64,000 bases of DNA, from contig NZ_VHKL01000001.1 of the NCBI RefSeq assembly GCF_007474605.1, positions 434,001 through 498,000 of the forward strand. The letters are read 5' to 3'. Source of the DNA: Rhodoligotrophos appendicifer (GTDB lineage: Bacteria > Pseudomonadota > Alphaproteobacteria > Rhizobiales > Im1). The translations under genes were made by a program, and so were the position numbers. Positions 8,241-17,139 of the stretch are shown here, one piece after another (the stretch's first letter is position 1; the number at the start of each line of letters is the position of its first letter). The notes below the pieces were generated by a model, which saw nothing but the letters and a program-made list of their open reading frames with translations, searched no databases and was not told the DNA's origin.

Positions 8241-9788
8241 ATGCGGTTGATCGACTATTTTCAGAAGGGGCTTGCCCGCGGAGCCGACCGGCCGGCCTTC
8301 GTCGACGACCGCGTGACGCTCACCTATGGCGAGGTCGATCACAGGGCACGGCGAATGGCCTCGTCGCTCCAGGCAAGCGGCCTATCCACCTGCCCACCCA
8401 TCGCAGTCTTCAGTCCCAATGATCCCCAGGCTTTCGCCTGCATCATCGGGATCCTGTACGCTGGCGGCATCTGGGTTCCGTGCAATGCGCGAAACACGGT
8501 AGCGGTGAATGCCCACTTCCTCTCCATGACCAGTGTGGAGGTGCTTTTTTATCATGGCAGCCTGGCGCGGGAAGCCGTTGAGCTGAAAGCGGCCGTTCCG
8601 ACAATCCGTCTGCTGATCTGTATAGATGGCGACGGCGCAGGCTCGGCCCTGTCCCTGGACGATTTCCTCCAGCGAGGCGACGGCAGCTTGCCGGAGGTGC
8701 CGGATGATCCGGAGCGGCTCGCCACCATCTTTCCCACCGGCGGAACGACGGGCCTCTCGAAAGGCGCGCCCTGGACTCATCGGACCTGGGAAGCGTTGAT
8801 TGGCGCATACTGGCATTGCATGCCCTCGACGACGCCTCCCGTCCATCTGGTGGCGGGTCCCATGACCCATGCCGCCGGTGGATTGGCACTGATGATGATG
8901 CCCGGCGGCGCCTGCAACGTCGTTCTTCCCCGCGCCGATCCCTTGCTGATCATGCAGGCGATCGACCGGCACCGGATCACCCATCTCTACCTGCCGCCGA
9001 CCGTCCTCTACATGATGCTCGCCCATCCGGAAGTGCGCCGCTACGACTACTCCTCGCTGAAATACTTCGTGCTGGCGGCCGCTCCCATAGCACCGGAGAA
9101 GCTGCGCGAAGCGATGGACGTGTTCGGGCCCGTCATGTGCCAATCCTTCGGCCAGGCCGAGGCGCCTATGTTCCTCACCTTTCTGACCACCGCCGATCTC
9201 CTGGCCGCTGATGGCGACGGACGCCTGTACGCGAGCTGCGGCAGGCCCACGCTCAATGTACGGGTCGAGATCATGGATGATGCCGGGACCATCCTGCCGC
9301 CGGGAGAGCGCGGCGAGATTGTCGCCAAAGGCAGCCTCGTCTTTCCCGGCTATTACCGCAACCCCGAAGCCACTGCCGCGGCGTCCACCCATGGCTGGCA
9401 TCATACGGGGGACATAGGCTACCGCGACGAGCAGGGTTTCATCTACATCGTCGACCGCAAGAAGGACATGATCGTCACTGGCGGCTTCAACGTCTTCTCG
9501 GCAGAGGTCGAGCAGGTCTTGCTTTCGCATCCCGCGGTGCGCGATTGCGCCGTGGTCGGCGTTCCCGATGCGAAATGGGGTGAAGCAATCAAGGCGGTCA
9601 TCGAGCTCAAGGCGAATGCAGACGTCGACCCCCAGGACCTCATCGATCTCGTCAAGCGGGAGCTGGGCGGAGTGCATGCGCCCAAATCGGTCGACTTCTG
9701 GGATGAGCTGCCCCGCAGCGGCAATGGCAAGGTCTTGAAGCGTGATGTGCGCGACACATTCTGGAGCGGCCGCGAGCGCGCCGTTTAA
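8241..9788 (+). CDS. AMP-binding acyl-CoA synthetase
   Basis: A 515-residue ANL-superfamily ligase. It has the phosphate-binding loop FPTGGTTGLSKG (near residue 165), the QSFGQAEAP adenine motif, the HHTGDIGYRDEQGFIYIVDR hinge, and the C-terminal catalytic Lys in PRSGNGKVLKRD. It should activate a carboxylate to its CoA thioester via an acyl adenylate. It lies between a periplasmic binding protein and a thiolase-like gene in one operon, which points to uptake followed directly by CoA activation. Substrate not deducible. Confidence 0.9.
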   Translation: MRLIDYFQKGLARGADRPAFVDDRVTLTYGEVDHRARRMASSLQASGLSTCPPIAVFSPNDPQAFACIIGILYAGGIWVPCNARNTVAVNAHFLSMTSVEVLFYHGSLAREAVELKAAVPTIRLLICIDGDGAGSALSLDDFLQRGDGSLPEVPDDPERLATIFPTGGTTGLSKGAPWTHRTWEALIGAYWHCMPSTTPPVHLVAGPMTHAAGGLALMMMPGGACNVVLPRADPLLIMQAIDRHRITHLYLPPTVLYMMLAHPEVRRYDYSSLKYFVLAAAPIAPEKLREAMDVFGPVMCQSFGQAEAPMFLTFLTTADLLAADGDGRLYASCGRPTLNVRVEIMDDAGTILPPGERGEIVAKGSLVFPGYYRNPEATAAASTHGWHHTGDIGYRDEQGFIYIVDRKKDMIVTGGFNVFSAEVEQVLLSHPAVRDCAVVGVPDAKWGEAIKAVIELKANADVDPQDLIDLVKRELGGVHAPKSVDFWDELPRSGNGKVLKRDVRDTFWSGRERAV

Positions 9789-9802
9789 CAGAGGAATGAA
9801 CC

Positions 9803-11059
9803 ATGGCGAATGATGTCTACGTTCTCGGCGTGCATACGACCGAGTTCAAGAAGCAGCCCGAGAAAAGCTTCAAGGATCTGGCCCGCGACGCCTATCTGGG
9901 CGCCTTGGCGGATGCGGATCTGGAGGATGGACGCGACATTGAGGGAGCCTGGTTCGGGAATTGCCTGATGCATTACTGGGGACAGGCCCTGACGCGCGGC
10001 AACGTCTCCTTCATTCCTCTTGTCCGCGATGGACTGTTTCCCGACCGCGCTCCGATCGTCAACGTCGAAGGGGGCTGTGCCACAGGGAGCCTCGCTCTCG
10101 CCGGCGCCGCCAAGGAGATCCGCGCGGGCGATGCGGAACTGACGCTCGCGCTGGGTGCGGAGAAACTTTACGACGCGGAAGATCCGCGGCGGATCTTCGC
10201 CCATTTCTCCGGCGGCATGGACATGTTGGATCAGCACGAATGGGAGGAGGAATACCGCCGGGTCGGCGAGCAGATCGGCATCCCCTTCGCGCCCGGACCG
10301 GACCGAACCATCGCCATGGACACCTATGCCATGCAGGCGAACTATCACATGAAGACATACGGCACGACGGCCGAGCAAATCGCAGTCGGCGCCGCCAAGA
10401 ATCACTGCAACGGCGCACGCAATCCGAAGGCCCAGTATCGCTTCGAGATGACGCCGGAACAGGTCCTCGCCGACCGTCCCGTGAGCGCGCCGCTGACACG
10501 GTCCATGTGCGCGCCCATGGGAGATGGCGCCGCAGCCGCATTGCTCTGCTCGGAAGCCTACCTCAAGACGGTGTCACCGCGGGTACGCGACCGAGCCATC
10601 AAGCTCTCCGCTCTTGCCTTGTCTGGCGGCAAATATCGTCGTCTGGACGAGCCGAGCCTGACCCGTGCCGCCGCCGATCGGGCCTATGCCCAAGCCGGCA
10701 TCGGACCCCGCGACATCGACTTGGCCGAGGTCCACGATGCGACCTCCTTCTGCGAGGTCTACCAGTCGGAGATGATGCGCTTCTGTGAGATCGGCGAGGG
10801 CGGCGCCTATGTCGGCAGCGGCGCGACCAAGATCGGCGGTGCGCTCCCCATCAACACCTCCGGTGGGCTCGTCTCCAAGGGCCATCCCATCGGCGCGACG
10901 GGACTGTCCATGTGCTACGAACTCGTGACGCAGTTGCGCGGCGAGGCCGGCGAGCGCCAGGTTGAGGGCGCCACGCTGGCCCTTCAGGAGAATGGCGGCG
11001 GCATCATCGGCATGGAAGAGGCGGTTGCCGCCGTGGCGATCTACGAACGCACCCGTTAG
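9803..11059 (+). CDS. Thiolase-family protein (SCP-x/SCP2-thiolase-like)
   Basis: A 418-residue thiolase-fold enzyme. The nucleophilic Cys is in VEGGCATGSLA (near residue 94), with His motifs LAEVHDATSF and KGHPIGATG. The final motif of degradative thiolases (CxGxG) is replaced by ENGGGI, as in the SCP-2/lipid-transfer thiolase-like group. It could cleave a 3-oxoacyl-CoA or act as a Claisen/aldol-type enzyme. Starts 14 bp after the acyl-CoA synthetase and ends 3 bp before the LivH permease. No DUF35 partner is encoded next to it, unlike the thiolase-like gene at 49479. Confidence 0.85.
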   Translation: MANDVYVLGVHTTEFKKQPEKSFKDLARDAYLGALADADLEDGRDIEGAWFGNCLMHYWGQALTRGNVSFIPLVRDGLFPDRAPIVNVEGGCATGSLALAGAAKEIRAGDAELTLALGAEKLYDAEDPRRIFAHFSGGMDMLDQHEWEEEYRRVGEQIGIPFAPGPDRTIAMDTYAMQANYHMKTYGTTAEQIAVGAAKNHCNGARNPKAQYRFEMTPEQVLADRPVSAPLTRSMCAPMGDGAAAALLCSEAYLKTVSPRVRDRAIKLSALALSGGKYRRLDEPSLTRAAADRAYAQAGIGPRDIDLAEVHDATSFCEVYQSEMMRFCEIGEGGAYVGSGATKIGGALPINTSGGLVSKGHPIGATGLSMCYELVTQLRGEAGERQVEGATLALQENGGGIIGMEEAVAAVAIYERTR

Positions 11060-11062
11060 GTC

Positions 11063-11926
11063 ATGGTCGCGACGGCGCTGATCGGTCTGAGCATCGCGAC
11101 CCTGCTGTTCCTTCTGGCGGCTGGGCTCACGCTCATTTTCGGCATGCTGGGCGTCATCAACTTTGCCCATGGCGCACTCTACATGCTCGGCGCCTTCATC
11201 GCCTATGAGGTCGCCACCCGAACCGGAAGCTTCTGGATCGCCTTGGTTCTGGCCCCAGTGGCCGTCGCCCTCGTCGGCGCGGTGATCGAGGGGCTCCTCT
11301 TGCGCCCACTTTATGAACGCGACCACGTCGAACAGCTGCTGATGACGTTCGGCGCGATCCTGGTCATAGAGGAAGCCGTCCGCATGATCTGGGGCTTTGG
11401 ATATCGCGACGTGCCGCTGCCGCACTCCCTTTCCGGGGCGGTGCCGATCCTGGGCGACGACGTGGCCGTGTACAGGCTCTTCCTTCTGGGGGCGGGTCTG
11501 GTGGTCGGCATCGGCCTCTTCCTGCTGATCGAGAAGACGCGGCTGGGCATGGTGCTCAGGGCTGCCATGTCCCATCCGACGATGGTGCGGTCCCTCGGCA
11601 TCGGCGTCGACAAGGTGCGCACCCTCGTCTTCGCTCTCGGCGCCGGCCTCGCCGCCCTGGGAGGAGCGATCGCCGCCCCGCTCCTGCCGGTGCAGGTGGG
11701 CATGGGCTTCACCATCATCATCGACTGCTTCATCGTGGTGATCCTCGGTGGCCTGGGCAACATTAGGGGGGCGGTCGCTGCAGCCGCGTTGCTGGGCTTG
11801 GTCCAGGCCTTCGGACAGACTTTCATCCCGGCGTGGATCGATGTTGCCACCTACATGGTACTGATCCTGGTCCTCCTTGTTCGCCCACAGGGACTGTTCA
11901 GTCTCGCCCCGGGACGCAAGGCATGA
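11063..11926 (+). CDS. Branched-chain amino acid-type ABC transporter permease (LivH family)
   Basis: A 287-residue membrane protein with LivH motifs LTLIFGMLGVINFAHGALYM near the N-terminus, GMVLRAAMSHPTMVRSLGI in the coupling loop and VRPQGLFS at the end. It pairs with the LivM-type protein whose ATG overlaps its stop. It belongs to the second Liv-type importer of the window, which has its binding protein four genes upstream rather than adjacent. Confidence 0.93.
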   Translation: MVATALIGLSIATLLFLLAAGLTLIFGMLGVINFAHGALYMLGAFIAYEVATRTGSFWIALVLAPVAVALVGAVIEGLLLRPLYERDHVEQLLMTFGAILVIEEAVRMIWGFGYRDVPLPHSLSGAVPILGDDVAVYRLFLLGAGLVVGIGLFLLIEKTRLGMVLRAAMSHPTMVRSLGIGVDKVRTLVFALGAGLAALGGAIAAPLLPVQVGMGFTIIIDCFIVVILGGLGNIRGAVAAAALLGLVQAFGQTFIPAWIDVATYMVLILVLLVRPQGLFSLAPGRKA

Positions 11927-12918
11927 GCCCTTTTCTCCGCAACATTGTCGTCGCCTTCATCGTTGCGGCAGCGGCGAGCGTCCTTGCCCTGACGGGTGAT
12001 GACGGGCTGAGATACGTGATCGCCCTGGTTCTTGTTTGGGCAATCTTCGCGATCGGCTTTGACTTGGTGTTCGGCGTCTCCGGCATCATCTCCTTTGGCC
12101 ACGCAGCCTTTTTCGGGACGGGCGCCTATGCCTATGCCATTCTCACCCTGAGCTATGGAACCAGCACGATCGTGGCGCTCTTTGCAGCAGTCGCCGTAGG
12201 CACGATCATAGGCTTGGCCTTTGCGGCAGTAACGCTGCGGCAGTCGGGCATCTATCTCGCTCTCACGACCCTGGCTCTTGCGCAGCTCGTGCATATCCTG
12301 GCTGAGGTCAAGCTGAAGAACCTGACTGGCGGGACTGACGGCATGGCTGGGGTTCCGCGGCCCGAGTTCCTTGGCATCGATTTCTACGACGATGGCAATT
12401 TCGCCTACCTCGTGGCCATCCTCTTCTTTCTTCTGATGGCACTGAACGCACTTCTGCGGGCTTCACCCTTCGGACAGGTCCTGGCCGCCATTCGTCAGAA
12501 CGAGACTCGGACCAGTCAGCTTGGCTATGACACACGGCGATACAAACTTGGCGCTTTCGCCATCTCGGGAGCCTATTCCGGATTAGCTGGCGCTCTGCTT
12601 GGCTGCCTCGTCATGTTCGTGGGCCCCGACATGACCCGGTGGAACACGTCCGGCGATGTCTTGATCATGACTGTCCTCGGGGGGCGCGGACTGTTCCTCG
12701 GGCCGGTCGTCGGCGTTGCCGTGTTCGAGACCCTCAAGGAAGGCATCAGCGCCTACACGGATCGCTGGTATGGCCTCCTGGGCACCATCTTCATCCTGGT
12801 GACCCTTTACATGCCCGGAGGGATCTCCGGCATGGCGCTGCGTTTGAGGGCTTCCATGCTGACGCGCAGAAGACTGGCTGCCCCTCCCCTCCCGAAACCT
12901 GGAGAGACGACACCATGA
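11923..12918 (+). CDS. Branched-chain amino acid-type ABC transporter permease (LivM family)
   Basis: A 331-residue permease with GFDLVFGVSGIISFGHAAFF, LRQSGIYLALTTLALAQ, the coupling loop SPFGQVLAAIRQNETRTSQLG and an ending in a basic tail with LTRRR. The ATG at 11923 overlaps the LivH stop (ATGA); an open frame extending upstream lies inside livH and is rejected. It contributes half of the inner-membrane channel. Confidence 0.92.
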   Translation: MSPFLRNIVVAFIVAAAASVLALTGDDGLRYVIALVLVWAIFAIGFDLVFGVSGIISFGHAAFFGTGAYAYAILTLSYGTSTIVALFAAVAVGTIIGLAFAAVTLRQSGIYLALTTLALAQLVHILAEVKLKNLTGGTDGMAGVPRPEFLGIDFYDDGNFAYLVAILFFLLMALNALLRASPFGQVLAAIRQNETRTSQLGYDTRRYKLGAFAISGAYSGLAGALLGCLVMFVGPDMTRWNTSGDVLIMTVLGGRGLFLGPVVGVAVFETLKEGISAYTDRWYGLLGTIFILVTLYMPGGISGMALRLRASMLTRRRLAAPPLPKPGETTP

Positions 12919-13658
12919 AAGCGGCATCGCTGGGCTGCCACGATGTAGCGGTGCGCTTCGGCAGCTTTCAGGCTCTGTCGGGCGTCAGCCTCAACTTTCT
13001 GGCTGGCAAGACAACCGCCCTGATCGGTCCGAATGGAGCAGGCAAGACCACGCTCCTCAATGTGCTGGCGGGGCTGCAGAAGGCAACCACTGGGACCGTC
13101 ACGATGGACGGACAGGACATCTCGAACCTTCCGCCCTACGGGAGGGCTCGCGCGGGGATTGCTCGGTCCTTCCAGATCGTCAATGTCTTTCCGCAAATGA
13201 CGGTTTTCGAGAATCTCCGGCTCACGCTGCAGCGTCGCCACATGCGCTTCTCTGTCCCATGGCGGACGGTCGCCTCCTATTCCGCGCTCTCGGAGGAGGC
13301 GGCAAGGCGCCTTGCCCTCTTTGGTTTGGACCGGCTCCGGGATGAGCTTGCCGGATCATTGTCGCACGGCCAGCAAAGAGCGCTGGAGCTCGCTCTGACC
13401 CTTGGCACGGATCCGCAGGTACTGCTCCTGGACGAGCCGTTGGCGGGAGTCGGCCAGACTGAACTGCCGAAATTCACGCGCCTGATCAGCGAAATCGTGG
13501 CTGGCCGGACGACCCTCCTGGTCGAGCACAACATGGATGTCGTCATGGCCATGGCTGATGAGATCATCGTGCTCGTCGGCGGCAGCGTGCTGGCCCGGGG
13601 CTCTGCGGAAACCATCCGTGCCGACCCTCGTGTCCGTGACGCCTATCTGGGACATTGA
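12915..13658 (+). CDS. ABC transporter ATP-binding protein (LivG family)
   Basis: A 247-residue ATPase with Walker A GPNGAGKT at residues 38-45, LivG-type insertion AGIARSFQIVNVFPQMTVFEN, signature LSHGQQRALEL (the common LivG variant with His in place of the first Gly), and Walker B VLLLDEPLAGVG. ATG 12915 overlaps the LivM stop by 4 bp and is preferred to a much longer frame through livM. Confidence 0.92.
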   Translation: MKAASLGCHDVAVRFGSFQALSGVSLNFLAGKTTALIGPNGAGKTTLLNVLAGLQKATTGTVTMDGQDISNLPPYGRARAGIARSFQIVNVFPQMTVFENLRLTLQRRHMRFSVPWRTVASYSALSEEAARRLALFGLDRLRDELAGSLSHGQQRALELALTLGTDPQVLLLDEPLAGVGQTELPKFTRLISEIVAGRTTLLVEHNMDVVMAMADEIIVLVGGSVLARGSAETIRADPRVRDAYLGH

Positions 13659-14356
13659 TGATGCTGTCACTTGAGGATGCCTCGGTTTTCTATGGTGGTG
13701 CCCAGGTTCTGCATGAGATCTCCATGGCGATTGCGCCTGGAGAATCGCTCGCTCTCGCCGGAAGGAATGGCGCCGGCAAAAGCACAACGCTGAAGACGCT
13801 GGCGGGCCAGCTTCGATGCCGCTCCGGCAAGCTGCTGCTCGAAGGATTGCAACTCGACCATCCGACCCCCGAACGCATCAGTCGAGCCGGCATCGCCTTC
13901 GTACCGGAGGACCGGCAGGTCTTTCCCACGCTGACGGTGGAGGAGAACCTGCTCATCGCCCAAATTGCGCATCGTCCCGGGGATTGGACCGTCGCACGTG
14001 TCTACGAGACCTTTCCAAGACTGTATGAGCGCCGCACCGCGCTCGGCCAGGCTCTATCGGGAGGTGAACAGCAGATGCTGGCCATCGGGCGGGCTCTGGT
14101 CTGCAATCCCCGTATCTTGCTGCTTGACGAACCGACTGAGGGTTTGGCGCCCACCGTCGTGCAGATCCTGGTCGATGCCATCAAAGGGATCATTGAAAGC
14201 GGGATCGGGCTCATCCTGGTCGAGCAGAACTTCAAGATCCCTAAGATGCTCGCTCACCGGTTCATAATCTTGGACAGCGGCAGAATCGTATGGTCGGGCA
14301 ACTCTGCTCAGTTAGACGCTAGCGAGGACGTCGTAACTCGGCTGCTCAGCCTTTAG
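13658..14356 (+). CDS. ABC transporter ATP-binding protein (LivF family)
   Basis: A 232-residue ATPase: Walker A GRNGAGKS at 35-42, FVPEDRQVFPTLTVEENL Q-loop, signature LSGGEQQ, Walker B ILLLDEPTEGLAP, H-loop LVEQNFKI. The ATG at 13658 shares one base with the upstream TGA; a TTG three bases earlier and an ATG at 13661 are alternatives. Last gene of the operon that starts at 7055, and convergent with the ureohydrolase gene. Confidence 0.92.
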   Translation: MMLSLEDASVFYGGAQVLHEISMAIAPGESLALAGRNGAGKSTTLKTLAGQLRCRSGKLLLEGLQLDHPTPERISRAGIAFVPEDRQVFPTLTVEENLLIAQIAHRPGDWTVARVYETFPRLYERRTALGQALSGGEQQMLAIGRALVCNPRILLLDEPTEGLAPTVVQILVDAIKGIIESGIGLILVEQNFKIPKMLAHRFIILDSGRIVWSGNSAQLDASEDVVTRLLSL

Positions 14357-14410
14357 CTGGCCAAAACTGCCGTGTCTGGACTCCGCGACGCCGGGGCAAG
14401 ACTTCCTGAT

Positions 14411-15361
14411 TCACTTCCGCCGCGCTGCGATGACGGTCAGCAATTCGAACATCATGGTGGCTCCCGCAAGAGCAGTCATGCCCCCGACATCGAAAGGCGG
14501 CGCAACCTCGACGACATCGGCACCGACGATGTTCACTCCCTCCAGGAGACGCAGCATGTGTTGTGCTTCTCGCGTGGTGAAACCCCCGATCTCCGGAGTT
14601 CCCGTGCCGGGTGCCATGGATGGATCTAGGCAGTCGATATCGAATGAGACATAGGTCGCATCACTGCCGACGATCGATCTCGCTTCCGCCATGACGTCCT
14701 CTGGACCGCGGCGGACGAACTCTTCCATGTAGATGATCCGGAGCCCTTGCTGACGGGCCCAATCGTGTTCGCCAGGCTCGTAAATAGAACCGCGGATCCC
14801 GATCTGCACGGTCCGCCTTGGGTCCAGCAAACCTTCCTCGATGGCGCGTCGAAACGGCGTGCCGTGCGTATAGAGATTATCGCCGAAATAACGGTCATTC
14901 GTATCTGAATGAGCGTCGAAATGGATCATCCCTACCGGCCGCGACTTTGCGACGGCCCGCATGACGGGCAGCGTTGTCAGGTGGTCACCCCCGGCAGCGA
15001 GCGGGATTGCACCGGCTTTCACGATCCGAGCCACACCCTCCTCAATCAGGCGCAGACCATCCATCAGATCGATGGGGTTAACGGCAAGATCACCGATATC
15101 CGCAATCCTGGCGATCGAGAACGGCTCCGTGCCCGAGACATGATGGACCCGGCGCATGAGGGTGGATTGGCTGCGAATCTCCCGCGGGCCATGCCGCGCA
15201 CCGGCCCTGTTTGTCGTACCGCCATCCCACGGGATGCCAAAGAGCGCGATGTCGAGACCGTCTGGAGAGGCGACGACGGGTAAGCGCATGAAACTGGCGA
15301 TGCCGGCGAAACGCGGCACCATACTGGCGTCAATAGGCTGCTGCCCCGTTTGCGAGTCCAC
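14411..15361 (-). CDS. Ureohydrolase (agmatinase/guanidinobutyrase/guanidine hydrolase family)
   Basis: A 316-residue arginase-superfamily enzyme. The binuclear metal ligands are in AAGGDHLTTLP, FDAHSDTND and SFDIDCLDPSMAPGTGTPE. The N-terminal GIPWDGGTTNRAGARHGPREIR is the agmatinase-type substrate loop. It hydrolyses a guanidino compound to urea plus amine or ammonia. It lies 9 bp after a DUF1989 gene, in the same operon. DUF1989 proteins belong to guanidine/urea carboxylase gene sets, so guanidine or a small guanidino acid is as plausible a substrate as agmatine. Assignment within the family is inference. Confidence 0.87.
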   Translation of the reverse strand: MDSQTGQQPIDASMVPRFAGIASFMRLPVVASPDGLDIALFGIPWDGGTTNRAGARHGPREIRSQSTLMRRVHHVSGTEPFSIARIADIGDLAVNPIDLMDGLRLIEEGVARIVKAGAIPLAAGGDHLTTLPVMRAVAKSRPVGMIHFDAHSDTNDRYFGDNLYTHGTPFRRAIEEGLLDPRRTVQIGIRGSIYEPGEHDWARQQGLRIIYMEEFVRRGPEDVMAEARSIVGSDATYVSFDIDCLDPSMAPGTGTPEIGGFTTREAQHMLRLLEGVNIVGADVVEVAPPFDVGGMTALAGATMMFELLTVIAARRK

Positions 15362-15370
15362 GGCGGCCGC

Positions 15371-15976
15371 TCAGTCGACCAGCTCGTAATGGGCCTCGGT
15401 AGGCTTTCCCTCCTTGCCATTGATCGGCAGGATATCCTGCGGACAGCATGACATTGCGACGACGCAGTCCATATGAGCGCGCAGCACGACATAGTCCCCA
15501 GGCTTGGACAAAGGCTCGCCCCAACTTGTCTTCCCCTTGGGGTCGACAGGAATGTTCATCCACAGATTGAGCGGACTGGGGGTCTCTGGAGCCCGAAGGC
15601 CGATCTGGCGCATCGCGGCGTGTAGATTGTCGGTGCAGTTGTCGTGATACTCTTTGCAGCCGAGCAGTCCGTAACGGTAATCGTCGCACGCTGCCATGAT
15701 CGTATCGTGGATCCCTGGGGAGGTATCCTCCTCGAAGAACAGGATCGGACGGCGGCGGTTCGTATAAAGCTCGTCACCCTTGGTGGGGAAAATTTTGCCC
15801 AGGGTCGGCCGTATATGCTCCATGGACATGAATTCGGTCAGCTCCTCGGAGCTGAAGCACCAAGTGTCGACGACCTGAAGACCATGGGTGTTGATGATCT
15901 TGATGGCTTGACCCTTGGTCAGCCGCGCCGCCCTGCCCTTCCGGGCAGGAATTGTCATGAGCTCACGTGTCCCCAT
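15371..15976 (-). CDS. DUF1989 (urea carboxylase-associated) family protein
   Basis: A 201-residue protein of DUF1989. Conserved segments include KGQAIKIINTHGLQVVDTW, the Cys/His-rich GCKEYHDNCTDNLHAAM, SPLNLWMNIPV and MDCVVAMSCCPQDILPING. Relatives include the subunits of carboxyguanidine deiminase (CgdA/CgdB) and proteins named urea amidolyase-associated. Usually two paralogues occur with urea carboxylase; here there is a single gene with a ureohydrolase and no carboxylase. First gene of a two-gene operon; the 140 bp upstream ends at the csbD terminator. A role in guanidino-nitrogen metabolism is inferred from family and neighbour only. Confidence 0.8.
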   Translation of the reverse strand: MGTRELMTIPARKGRAARLTKGQAIKIINTHGLQVVDTWCFSSEELTEFMSMEHIRPTLGKIFPTKGDELYTNRRRPILFFEEDTSPGIHDTIMAACDDYRYGLLGCKEYHDNCTDNLHAAMRQIGLRAPETPSPLNLWMNIPVDPKGKTSWGEPLSKPGDYVVLRAHMDCVVAMSCCPQDILPINGKEGKPTEAHYELVD

Positions 15977-16115
15977 CCCAAAGCCTCCTGATGATTTGCC
16001 CTCACTTTGATCAGGGTTCGGGGGCAGGTAAAGTCGATAAAGTCGAAGTCAGCTTGTTTATTTCCGACAGTGGGCGGTTATCCGGAAAAGGGGACGCCAT
16101 AATGAGGCGCCATAT

Positions 16116-16140
16116 GGAAAAGGGCGCCTGAGGCGCCCTT
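16116..16140 (-). terminator. Intrinsic terminator of csbD
   Basis: Read on the minus strand, AAGGGCGCC and GGCGCCCTT form a 9-bp stem with a 3-base loop, followed by a run of T. It lies 4 bases beyond the stop of the CsbD gene and separates it from the DUF1989 operon. Confidence 0.8.
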
Positions 16141-16144
16141 CCAC

Positions 16145-16348
16145 TTACCAGCTTTGGCGGCTGTACCAGCTATCCACGTCGGTGCGAACTTTGTCTTTCT
16201 CGACGCCGTAACGCTCCTGGATCTTTCCTTCGAGCTGATCACGACGGCCAGCAATCACGTCAAGATCGTCATCAGTGAGCTTTCCCCACTGTTCCTTGAC
16301 CTTACCCTTGACCTGCTTCCAATTACCTTCAACACGATTCCAGTCCAT
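16145..16348 (-). CDS. CsbD family stress-response protein
   Basis: A 67-residue soluble protein starting MDWNRVEGNWKQVKGKVKEQ, the classic CsbD opening, followed by KLTDDDLDVIAGRRDQLEGK. Members are abundant in general stress and stationary phase; the molecular role is unknown. ATG 16348 has GGAG six bases upstream; an in-frame ATG five codons earlier lacks this. Transcribed alone or with the small secreted protein gene upstream, and ended by the hairpin at 16116-16140. The C-terminal YGVEKDKVRTDVDSWYSRQ is typical of the proteobacterial type. Confidence 0.92.
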   Translation of the reverse strand: MDWNRVEGNWKQVKGKVKEQWGKLTDDDLDVIAGRRDQLEGKIQERYGVEKDKVRTDVDSWYSRQSW

Positions 16349-16409
16349 GACAGTCTCCAACATTGTCTCTCATAACAACGCCGGGACACCGTCAAAGTTG
16401 CCAGGTTAT

Positions 16410-16649
16410 TTAGTTTTCCTGAATCTCCTGGACCGTTGCTTTGCACATCGGATCCATTTGATCCCAGTGCGGAGACAGACAGTCCCACAACGCGTCGAGA
16501 TCATCGACATCGACCTGAGGACAATACTTTTTGATGCCCTCGCCGCAATAGCTTTGCAACGCGAATTTTTGATCATCCATGAGCTGAGCTGAGGCGCTCA
16601 AGCTCGTGAGGACCAGGAGCAAGCCAGAAAGACCGATTAGCTTTCTCAT
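16410..16649 (-). CDS. Small secreted Cys-rich protein
   Basis: A 79-residue protein with a clear signal peptide (MRKLIGLSGLLLVLTSLSASA, cleavage before Q22) and a short mature part with four cysteines in the order YCGEGIKKYCPQ, LWDCLSPH and PMCKATV, resembling one unit of the cysteine-rich repeat seen in periplasmic proteins of rhizobia. Probably disulfide-bonded in the periplasm. The ATG at 16649 is preceded by AAGGAGGC; a longer frame to 16856 overlaps ridA and is rejected. Function unknown. Confidence 0.75.
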   Translation of the reverse strand: MRKLIGLSGLLLVLTSLSASAQLMDDQKFALQSYCGEGIKKYCPQVDVDDLDALWDCLSPHWDQMDPMCKATVQEIQEN

Positions 16650-16719
16650 CACCGAAGCCTCCTTCACGGCCGTTAACGAGCCGAGTGTGCTCGTTGGATT
16701 ATACCACCGTCCGATTGTT

Positions 16720-17139
16720 TCACAGTCCCGTTTCGGCAAGTAGGTTAGGATCTCGGAACGCAATGCAATCGATCTCAATGCGTGCACCTGCAAGCAAGGA
16801 GGCGACGCCGACGCACGTTCGGGCCGGCTGCCGATCGGCCGGGAAGTAGCGGGCATAGACCTGGTTCATTCTCTTGAACTCAGAGAGGTCGGTCATGTAG
16901 ACCGTGACTCGGACGACATCGGCCATCGAGAGCCCCGCCTCACCCAAAATTCTGGAACAGAGATCAAGGCTCGCCGCCGTCTCACCTTCGATCGTGTTCG
17001 GACCTTGCCAAGCCGGGTCATCCTGCGCCAGCTGACCGGCCACGAAAACGAGTTCCCCTGCGGTAACCGCATGGCTGTATGGCGCATCGATGGCCATCAG
17101 GCCCGGAAGCTTCAGATGACGATTCCTCTCCATCAGCAT
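16720..17139 (-). CDS. RidA (YjgF/YER057c/UK114) family protein
   Basis: A 139-residue RidA-fold protein. The substrate-carboxylate-binding Arg lies in QPARTCVGVASL near residue 111, and the EIDCIAF strand carries the conserved Glu. Family members hydrolyse enamine/imine intermediates; some, such as 2-aminomuconate deaminase, act in aromatic degradation. Its start region overlaps the end of the methyltransferase gene by 7 bp (ATG 17139, or 17133), and it is the last gene of the 3-oxoadipate operon. A catabolic deaminase role is possible; generic enamine protection is the alternative. Confidence 0.88.
   Translation of the reverse strand: MLMERNRHLKLPGLMAIDAPYSHAVTAGELVFVAGQLAQDDPAWQGPNTIEGETAASLDLCSRILGEAGLSMADVVRVTVYMTDLSEFKRMNQVYARYFPADRQPARTCVGVASLLAGARIEIDCIAFRDPNLLAETGL

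Noticed and set aside
8382-9677. 431-codon open frame antisense to the acyl-CoA synthetase
   Set aside because: No domain, Gly/His-rich composition typical of antisense frames; the plus-strand gene has all ANL motifs.
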